The notes under the pieces: model-generated
Told to the model about the DNA's origin: nothing
Seen by the model: the letters and a program-made list of their open reading frames with translations, nothing else
Database searches by the model: none
Part shown: positions 1 through 3,818 of the stretch, in pieces
Layout of the letters: each line of letters begins with the position of its first letter
Numbering within the stretch: the first letter of the stretch is position 1
Program-made: the position numbers and the translations under genes
Origin: Chloroflexota bacterium
Lineage (GTDB): Bacteria > Chloroflexota > UBA4733
Reading direction: 5' to 3'
Assembly (NCBI GenBank): GCA_025449435.1
Contig: JANWJO010000241.1
Location: forward strand, 1 to 5,167
DNA length: 5,167 nt

Positions 1-17
1 TGGGTATAGGTTGCCAT
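1..17 (-). CDS. Start of the next oxidase-operon gene (partial, probably subunit I)
   Basis: An ATG on the minus strand at 17-15 opens a frame reading Met-Ala-Thr-Tyr-Thr before the window ends. It lies 28 nt after the coxB stop on the same strand and is preceded by a purine-rich AAGGG about 10 nt upstream. In caa3-type operons subunit II is normally followed by subunit I (coxA/ctaD), so that is the most likely identity. Only five codons are visible, so the identity is inferred from gene order and not from sequence similarity. Confidence 0.4.
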
Positions 18-45
18 GGGCTGGAATCCCTTCGTCTCTGCCGAG

Positions 46-1083
46 CTACTTCAGGCTTGCCAGATAAGCGGCGAGGTCTTGCGCCTGCTGCGCCGACACC
101 ATGCCGTTGGTGATCATTGTGGTCATATAGTTGCCAGGCTTCACGTCGTTGGGAGCCCTGAGCCAGTGCTCCATGTTGGCTGTGGTGTTCTGCACCGCGC
201 CGCCGACGATGACCTGACGGCTACCAACGTGGGTAAGGTTGGGACCGACGACAATCATGCCTGCCTGGTTCGGCATGCCTTTGGCTTCTGGCGTGCCGAT
301 GGTGTGGCAAATCGAGCAGCCAATCGACTGGAAGTCCTTCTGTCCAGCCAGCTCAGCAGCGGTCTGTGGCGTTGCTGGCCCTAGTGCTTGAGCCGCGATC
401 CAGGTATTGAAGTCTGCCTGTGATTCCACTACCACGTCAAAGCGCATCATGGCGTGCTCCATGCCGCAAAACTCCGCGCAGAAGCCTAAATACGTCCCGA
501 TTTTGGTGGGTGTGAGCGGGATGATGTTGTCGTGCCCTGGCAGCGCCTGCACTTTCCGATCCAACTCAGGCATCCAGAAATTATGCAGCACATCGGCCGA
601 GGTGACGTGCAACTCCACCGGCTGATTGACCGGGATATGCAACTCGTCCGAGGTTATGATCTTGCCGTCTTGGTAACGGAACTCCCACCACCACTGATGG
701 CCAATCACATTGACTTGCATGGCCTGCGGATTGGGAGCAGCGATGACCTGCATCGTGCTCAGGGTCGCGAAAGCAACGACCGCGAGGACCACCGCCGGAA
801 CGAGCGTCCACGCCACCTCGATGCGGGTGTTCCCTTCGATCTGGGCGGGCAACGGATCGTTGGGCTTGTGGCGGAAGCGAATCATGGCAAAGACGATGAG
901 TCCTTCGACAACCACACCGACGCCTACGGCCATCCAAAAGATGACCCACCACAGGTTGGCGATGATGGCGGCGCCTTCACCAGCTGGCTGGAGCACGTTC
1001 GAGCCGTCGGCACACCCAGCGAGTACCAGTGCAGAACCGAGTAGGGGGCCCAGCAGTGCCTTGTTCTTTTGCAATCTCACCAC
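46..1083 (-). CDS. coxB: Cytochrome c oxidase subunit II, caa3 type, with fused cytochrome c domain
   Basis: This subunit of the membrane terminal oxidase takes electrons from cytochrome c and passes them through the binuclear CuA centre to subunit I. Numbered from the GTG at 1083 (345 residues), a short basic N-terminus and hydrophobic stretch end in a lipobox (Leu-Ala-Gly-Cys, Cys24), so the mature protein is probably a lipoprotein. Two membrane helices follow (about 40-70 and 90-113). The CuA domain has the aromatic HQWWWEF patch (129-135) and all the expected ligands at canonical spacing: His167, Cys202, Glu204, Cys206, His210, Met213. The C-terminal cytochrome c domain has CSICH (Cys256, Cys259, His260) and a likely axial Met at 320 or 323. 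The frame stays open to an ATG at 1239, but that extension would bury the signal peptide. The GTG at 1083, or the adjacent one at 1080, fits the Shine-Dalgarno best. The subunit I gene probably follows. Confidence 0.95.
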   Translation of the reverse strand: MVRLQKNKALLGPLLGSALVLAGCADGSNVLQPAGEGAAIIANLWWVIFWMAVGVGVVVEGLIVFAMIRFRHKPNDPLPAQIEGNTRIEVAWTLVPAVVLAVVAFATLSTMQVIAAPNPQAMQVNVIGHQWWWEFRYQDGKIITSDELHIPVNQPVELHVTSADVLHNFWMPELDRKVQALPGHDNIIPLTPTKIGTYLGFCAEFCGMEHAMMRFDVVVESQADFNTWIAAQALGPATPQTAAELAGQKDFQSIGCSICHTIGTPEAKGMPNQAGMIVVGPNLTHVGSRQVIVGGAVQNTTANMEHWLRAPNDVKPGNYMTTMITNGMVSAQQAQDLAAYLASLK

Positions 1084-1089
1084 AGTGCG

Positions 1090-1101
1090 CCTCACCCCTC
1101 C
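1090..1101 (-). promoter_or_regulatory. Ribosome binding site of coxB, deciding the start
   Basis: Read on the minus strand this is GGAGGGGTGAGG, ending 6 nt before the GTG at 1083. GTG codons also occur at 1095 and 1080, so the exact start is uncertain by a few codons. Any of these places the lipoprotein signal at the N-terminus, unlike the ATG at 1239. Confidence 0.55.
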
Positions 1102-1119
1102 GGTTCGCTCGACGCACAG

Positions 1120-1128
1120 ATAGTAGCA
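1120..1128 (-). promoter_or_regulatory. Possible extended -10 promoter element for coxB
   Basis: The minus strand reads TGC-TACTAT, matching the extended -10 pattern TGn-TAnnnT. It lies about 37 nt upstream of the GTG at 1083, giving a short leader that contains the Shine-Dalgarno. There is no good -35 box at 16-18 nt, which extended -10 promoters can tolerate. It would also explain why the upstream open frame is not translated. Confidence 0.3.
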
Positions 1129-1175
1129 GGAAAGCGCTTTGTTGCGGAGCGACAACGAGCCTTTTGTTCGCTCGT

Positions 1176-1203
1176 AAAAGGGAAATAGTCGCCCGACGCT
1201 ACT
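1176..1203 (-). terminator. Weak candidate terminator after the MOSC gene
   Basis: On the minus strand, AGTAGC and GCGACT form a 6-bp stem with one A-G mismatch and a 5-nt loop, followed by the T-rich ATTTCCCTTTT. It sits between the MOSC stop and the coxB promoter candidate, where a terminator would be expected. The stem is short and imperfect, so this is only suggestive. Confidence 0.22.
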
Positions 1204-1260
1204 GGAAACGATGATCGCTTGGAAGCTGGTTTTGGACACAGCAAGCGTGACGGGCTTAAA

Positions 1261-1755
1261 CTAGTGGCTCTCGGTTGCGTGCTCCACTACAACGGCGTCA
1301 CCGACACGCACCGGACCATCGTGCACCACCTTGGCATACACGCGGCTGAACCCGGGGTGCTGATCGTGCAGGATGCGCGCGAACTTGCCATCAACGAACG
1401 ACGCGGCAATGTTGAGACAAGGCGTGGTGTAGCGCGTCACTTCGAGCACGACCTCCGGGCCGATCGTAAACTTCGTGCCAACCTTGATCTGGGCCCAGTC
1501 GAGGCCGGAGATCGTCACGTTCTCGCCAGCGCTGCCAGGGAAGATCGCGTGTCCTTCCTGGCGCAGTTCCTCGATGCGGTCGAGCGAGTAGAGGCAGACG
1601 GCGCGTTCGGGTCCGCCGTGCCCTGGATCACGGTGGGCATCGTGTTCCAAGCCGAGTAGCCCTATCACAGTGCGCGCGACCGGCAACTTGGGCACGCCTC
1701 CAGGGGAGATACTTAACTGGACCACGACTCCTTGCAGCCTTAATGGACCTGACAC
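1261..1755 (-). CDS. MOSC-domain protein
   Basis: This 164-residue protein is nearly all one MOSC domain, the fold shared with the C-terminal part of molybdenum cofactor sulfurases and with YiiM-type proteins. MOSC proteins are thought to carry sulfur or handle molybdenum cofactor, but for stand-alone members the substrate is mostly unknown. Visible family features are SPGGVPKLP (17-25), GLEHDAH (35-41), HGGPERAVCLYS (46-57), PGSAGENVTISGLDW (73-87), the conserved cysteine in TPCLNIA (Cys113) and a closing GPVRVGD (147-153). The frame is open to an ATG at 1899, but homology begins just after the GTG at 1755, which has a strong GAGGAG site 6 nt upstream, so I choose the GTG. It lies upstream of coxB on the same strand with a 177-bp gap, so co-transcription is uncertain. 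No molybdenum cofactor synthesis gene is in view. Confidence 0.9.
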   Translation of the reverse strand: MSGPLRLQGVVVQLSISPGGVPKLPVARTVIGLLGLEHDAHRDPGHGGPERAVCLYSLDRIEELRQEGHAIFPGSAGENVTISGLDWAQIKVGTKFTIGPEVVLEVTRYTTPCLNIAASFVDGKFARILHDQHPGFSRVYAKVVHDGPVRVGDAVVVEHATESH

Positions 1756-1761
1756 GGTCTG

Positions 1762-1767
1762 CTCCTC
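1762..1767 (-). promoter_or_regulatory. Ribosome binding site of the MOSC gene, deciding the start
   Basis: GAGGAG on the minus strand, 6 nt before the GTG at 1755. This strong site at ideal spacing supports the GTG over the 48-codon longer frame from 1899, whose extra residues (cysteine-rich, low similarity to the family) look like read-through of the leader. Confidence 0.75.
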
Positions 1768-1875
1768 TAGAATCACGTACGCCTTGTGCCTGTGTCCTGC
1801 TGGGCATAAGTCTACCGGTTGCTGGTAGCATGCCAGTCCACCTTGCAGTGAATCCTCAACCGGCATGAAGCACCG

Positions 1876-1881
1876 TATACT
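1876..1881 (+). promoter_or_regulatory. Possible -10 box for the plus-strand gene at 1954
   Basis: TATACT matches the -10 consensus at five of six positions and lies about 70 nt before the start at 1954. The -35 position (1853-1858, TCCTCA) is poor. The divergent gap 1756-1953 should hold promoters for both flanking genes. I see no convincing pair for the minus-strand MOSC gene. Confidence 0.28.
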
Positions 1882-1940
1882 AACTAGCGTTGTACACAAT
1901 CAGCGCCATACGAGCGCCGATAGGTAGCGCTCACTGAGTG

Positions 1941-1945
1941 AAGGA
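1941..1945 (+). promoter_or_regulatory. Ribosome binding site of the gene at 1954
   Basis: AAGGA, followed 8 nt later by the ATG at 1954. The ATG at 1945, three codons upstream, overlaps this site and so is the less likely start. Confidence 0.6.
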
Positions 1946-1953
1946 TGGTCCAC

Positions 1954-2355
1954 ATGGCCGATCAATACACTCAGCAGTTCGCGCCACCTCAGGATCCGGC
2001 ATCAACGCCTTCGGTGGGACAACCAGACGTCGAGCCGCCGATCGTGGGCGGATCGGATGCTGACGCGGCATCAGCTCCGCTCAACCGGGCGGATATCGAG
2101 GCCGGGGCCTGCGAAGTTGCCCGGCGCCTCGGCGCCAACCACGCTGAAGCCCTGTCGTGCCTCACCGGGAAACTGGCCGACGCCCGCTTGTGGCTCCACG
2201 TGCAGGGCCCGGACGACGCTCGCATCTGGTTGGTCATTGTGCGCGCACTGGTTGCAGTACCCCGTCCAACGGGCGGCTGGGAGCGCGCTCGCCGGATCGA
2301 GGTGGCCATTGATGCCGTCAATGGCAGGCCACTCGGCTTCCGGCTGGTTGGTTAG
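1954..2355 (+). CDS. Conserved-looking protein of unknown function, 133 residues
   Basis: I do not recognise this protein. Residues 1-45 are rich in Pro, Gln, Ala, Asp and Ser and look disordered. Residues 46-133 look folded: a helix (about 46-75, containing Cys53 and Cys69), a hydrophobic strand-like stretch ARIWLVIVRALVAV (89-102), a Gly-Gly-Trp turn (107-109) and a final RIEVAIDAVNGRPLGF segment (114-129). That last part resembles the strand-turn-strand end of PepSY-like domains, though this is a weak likeness. There is no signal peptide or membrane helix, so it is probably cytoplasmic. Codon use with G/C at third positions, a good ribosome site and the lack of a better gene on the other strand support it as real. 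A DUF59 gene follows 102 bp downstream on the same strand, so the two may share a transcript. Confidence 0.7.
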   Translation: MADQYTQQFAPPQDPASTPSVGQPDVEPPIVGGSDADAASAPLNRADIEAGACEVARRLGANHAEALSCLTGKLADARLWLHVQGPDDARIWLVIVRALVAVPRPTGGWERARRIEVAIDAVNGRPLGFRLVG

Positions 2356-2457
2356 CCTCAGTCCCTCAGGCCATCCGTCGCTGTCGCTCCAGATTCCTTT
2401 GTGGGGTGCGGTAGCATGGCATTGAGCACACCGCTCGGCACAGAAAGTAGGAAATGT

Positions 2458-2769
2458 ATGGCGGCTGTCGCCTCGGTCGATGACATTCAGGACGCCTTGC
2501 GCCAGATCGTCGATCCGGAAATAGGCATTAACATCGTTGATCTAGGGTTGGTGTACGAAACCAACGTCGATACCCAGGGCTTGTGCTCCATCACCATGAC
2601 GCTCACCTCTCCTGGCTGCCCGCTCAGCGGCTACATCGGCACTGCTGTCGAGACCGCCGTTGAAGGTTTACAAGGTATCAAGCAAGTGGATGTGGATATC
2701 GTGTGGTCGCCACCGTGGAGCCCAGCCATGATGTCCGAGGACGCCAAGCTCGAACTTGGCATTATGTAA
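2458..2769 (+). CDS. MIP18/DUF59-family Fe-S cluster assembly factor
   Basis: This 103-residue protein fills the usual length of the MIP18 (DUF59, PaaD/SufT-like) family, whose members help mature iron-sulfur proteins in the cytoplasm. The hallmarks are all here: IVDPEIGINIVDLGLVYE (17-34), the TSPGCPL motif (50-56) with the conserved Cys54, and the C-terminal VWSPPWSPAMMSEDAKLELG stretch (82-101). The ATG at 2458 has AGGA 5 nt upstream and begins right at the family's normal N-terminus. Upstream in-frame starts at 2416 (ATG) and 2401 (GTG) are possible but add residues the family lacks. It is a stand-alone copy: no suf, isc or paa genes are visible. A specific name such as sufT is not justified without the wider context. 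Confidence 0.92.
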   Translation: MAAVASVDDIQDALRQIVDPEIGINIVDLGLVYETNVDTQGLCSITMTLTSPGCPLSGYIGTAVETAVEGLQGIKQVDVDIVWSPPWSPAMMSEDAKLELGIM

Positions 2770-2774
2770 CGTCA

Positions 2775-2797
2775 GGACACCTTAGGCAGGGTGGTCC
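2775..2797. terminator. Candidate hairpin between convergent genes
   Basis: GGACACC (2775-2781) can pair with GGTGGTCC (2790-2797), leaving one bulged base and an 8-nt loop. It falls in and just beside the 12-bp gap between two convergent stop codons, where a shared terminator would be expected, and it overlaps the end of the minus-strand gene. There is no T-tract on either side, so it is a weak candidate. Confidence 0.25.
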
Positions 2798-3507
2798 GGC
2801 GCCCTCGACATGCCCGCGAACGACCCGACGAGCGCTCCAGCCACTGCACCCAAGATGGCGCCTGAAAGTACGGCCACAATGGCCGACGCGTTCACGATGT
2901 TCAGCAAGCTGAGGAACAGCCCAACCAGTGCCCCGAGCACACCCACCACGACCATGCCCATGGCAAAGCCATCCTCGGCCAGCAAGTTGGCGGTGCGATT
3001 GACTCCCGGCATGGCCGGCGATGGCAACGACGCCACCACCTCAGGATCGAGCGCATACACGGTCCCCAGCGTGACGCCATAGATCATGTGCAGCACGAAG
3101 TTGCCAATGAGCGGCAGCGGGCCAGCGCCCAGTGACATGCCCAAAAATCCCCCACCCACCACAGGTAAGAAGATCGTGACTGACAGGATGTAGGGCACCA
3201 GGGCAAACAGTGCCCCCCGCCGCCAACCGCTACCGGTGAGCACCGGCTCGGCGTACGTGGCATAAATCACCGCGAACACCAAGCCCACGCAGATGTGCAG
3301 CAGCAGCGCAGCCGGCAGGAAAGCTTGGACCGCCGTCGTCGCCTGATTGGCCGCAAGTACGACCATCCATTGCCCCAGGGTCCCAGGCACCAATGGACCT
3401 ATCGCAGAAGAGATGGCATAAGCCAGCAGCAGCACGATGCCCGCTAGCGCGGTGGCGATGAACCCAGCAATAAGCGTGCGCGACAACCAGTGGGCGGAGC
3501 GGACCAT
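2782..3507 (-). CDS. Six-helix integral membrane protein of unknown function
   Basis: This is a 241-residue hydrophobic protein with about six predicted membrane helices: 11-35, 65-86, 97-120, 131-153, 183-205 and 208-231. The middle part (helices 2-4, with His71, Tyr82, the Gly-Trp-Arg-Arg turn at 94-97, a glycine run at 118-120 and His140-Met-Ile-Tyr-Gly) recalls small DUF6789-like bacterial membrane proteins, though I am unsure of the assignment. The last helix has glycine at every fourth position (216, 220, 224, 228, 232), a glycine-zipper pattern that suggests tight helix packing or oligomerisation. No catalytic or transport motif is evident. The ATG at 3507 has an excellent AGGAGG site 6 nt upstream. 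It stands alone: convergent with the DUF59 gene and separated from aconitase by 311 bp. Confidence 0.85.
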   Translation of the reverse strand: MVRSAHWLSRTLIAGFIATALAGIVLLLAYAISSAIGPLVPGTLGQWMVVLAANQATTAVQAFLPAALLLHICVGLVFAVIYATYAEPVLTGSGWRRGALFALVPYILSVTIFLPVVGGGFLGMSLGAGPLPLIGNFVLHMIYGVTLGTVYALDPEVVASLPSPAMPGVNRTANLLAEDGFAMGMVVVGVLGALVGLFLSLLNIVNASAIVAVLSGAILGAVAGALVGSFAGMSRAPDHPA

Positions 3508-3550
3508 GTGCTTCCTCCTATCGAACCAAGCGTCTCGAGCCTTTGAGGTC

Positions 3551-3571
3551 CGAGCGAGCCAAGCGAGCGAG
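3551..3571. repeat. Short direct repeat CGAGCGAG x2
   Basis: CGAGCGAG occurs at 3551-3558 and 3564-3571, separated by CCAAG and followed by GAATC. It resembles, from memory, the short dispersed motif of the form GAGCGAAGCGAGGAATC found between genes in many bacteria. Whether it is dispersed in this genome cannot be told from one copy. Confidence 0.45.
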
Positions 3572-3615
3572 GAATCGTGAAGGCGGGATCGACTGTGGCC
3601 TTCAACAACATCATG

Positions 3616-3661
3616 CCTGACAAAGCTTACACATTCGTTGGAATTGGCGAAAGATGTCAGG
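3616..3661. repeat. Split inverted repeat CCTGACA / TGTCAGG
   Basis: Perfect 7-bp arms at 3616-3622 and 3655-3661 are separated by 32 nt. They lie upstream of the membrane-protein gene, where paired operator half-sites could sit, but arms this short can arise by chance. Confidence 0.3.
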
Positions 3662-3693
3662 GTGTAGACGGCGGTAATGTACTTGCGCGATGC

Positions 3694-3723
3694 ACGAGGT
3701 TATGGACCCCTCCATAACCTCGT
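3694..3723. repeat. Perfect 13-bp inverted repeat with CCCC loop
   Basis: The arm ACGAGGTTATGGA (3694-3706) is exactly complementary to TCCATAACCTCGT (3711-3723) with only four bases between them. A perfect 13-bp stem is very unlikely by chance in a gap this size. There is no T-tract on either side, so it is not a classical intrinsic terminator. It could be a dispersed palindromic element, an RNA-stabilising 3' hairpin for aconitase mRNA, or a protein site. Confidence 0.85.
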
Positions 3724-3761
3724 ACCCATTCGGCGGTTCGCCACTCACCTTTGCCTAGCCA

Positions 3762-3783
3762 GTCCCCCCTGCCAAGGGGGGAC
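3762..3783. repeat. C6/G6 hairpin, REP-like, downstream of aconitase
   Basis: GTCCCCCCT (3762-3770) pairs perfectly with AGGGGGGAC (3775-3783) around a GCCA loop. A second G6 run follows at 3788-3793, so on the aconitase transcript two C6 runs compete for one G6 run. It starts 36 nt past the aconitase stop. There is no U-tract, so it may act as a 3' stabiliser or Rho-linked end. The layout resembles GC-rich dispersed palindromes known from other bacterial genomes. Confidence 0.75.
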
Positions 3784-3818
3784 CACAGGGGGGTTGTGCC
3801 TACTCCCGCGATCCGCCC

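Larger units (their letters stand above)
3508..3818. other. Repeat-rich intergenic region
   Basis: This 311-bp gap separates the aconitase stop from the start of the membrane-protein gene, both on the minus strand. I see no convincing gene in it. A 66-codon plus-strand frame starting at 3677 spans the hairpins and runs into aconitase, and it is not credible. The gap holds the AGGAGG site of the membrane gene (3514-3519), a CGAGCGAG direct repeat (3551-3571), a split inverted repeat (3616-3661), a perfect 13-bp inverted repeat (3694-3723) and a C6/G6 hairpin (3762-3783). No clear -35/-10 pair for the membrane gene was found. Confidence 0.7.

Noticed and set aside
532..1044. 170-codon plus-strand frame inside coxB
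   Set aside because: It is antisense to a strongly conserved gene and its translation resembles no family.
1084..1239. N-terminal extension of coxB from the ATG at 1239
   Set aside because: It would place 52 extra residues before a clear lipoprotein signal peptide, and the GTG at 1083 has a Shine-Dalgarno and a nearby promoter candidate.
1219..1659. 146-codon plus-strand frame across the MOSC gene
   Set aside because: It is a shadow of a real gene whose conserved motifs lie on the other strand.
1756..1899. N-terminal extension of the MOSC protein from the ATG at 1899
   Set aside because: Family similarity begins after the GTG at 1755, which has a GAGGAG site at ideal spacing. The extra residues look like untranslated leader.
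1756..1953. Possible riboswitch (molybdenum cofactor or cobalamin) in the MOSC leader
   Set aside because: Only a short 5-bp stem (1812-1828) was seen. None of the conserved boxes I know for these riboswitches is present.
1989..2321. 110-codon minus-strand frame opposite the gene at 1954
   Set aside because: Its composition (Ser, Arg, Ala, Thr rich) is typical of antisense translation of GC-rich coding DNA. The plus-strand gene has the ribosome site and a folded-looking C-terminus.
3508..3620. Possible T-box leader for the membrane-protein gene
   Set aside because: There is no T-box core sequence or antiterminator, and the gene is not of a T-box-regulated class.
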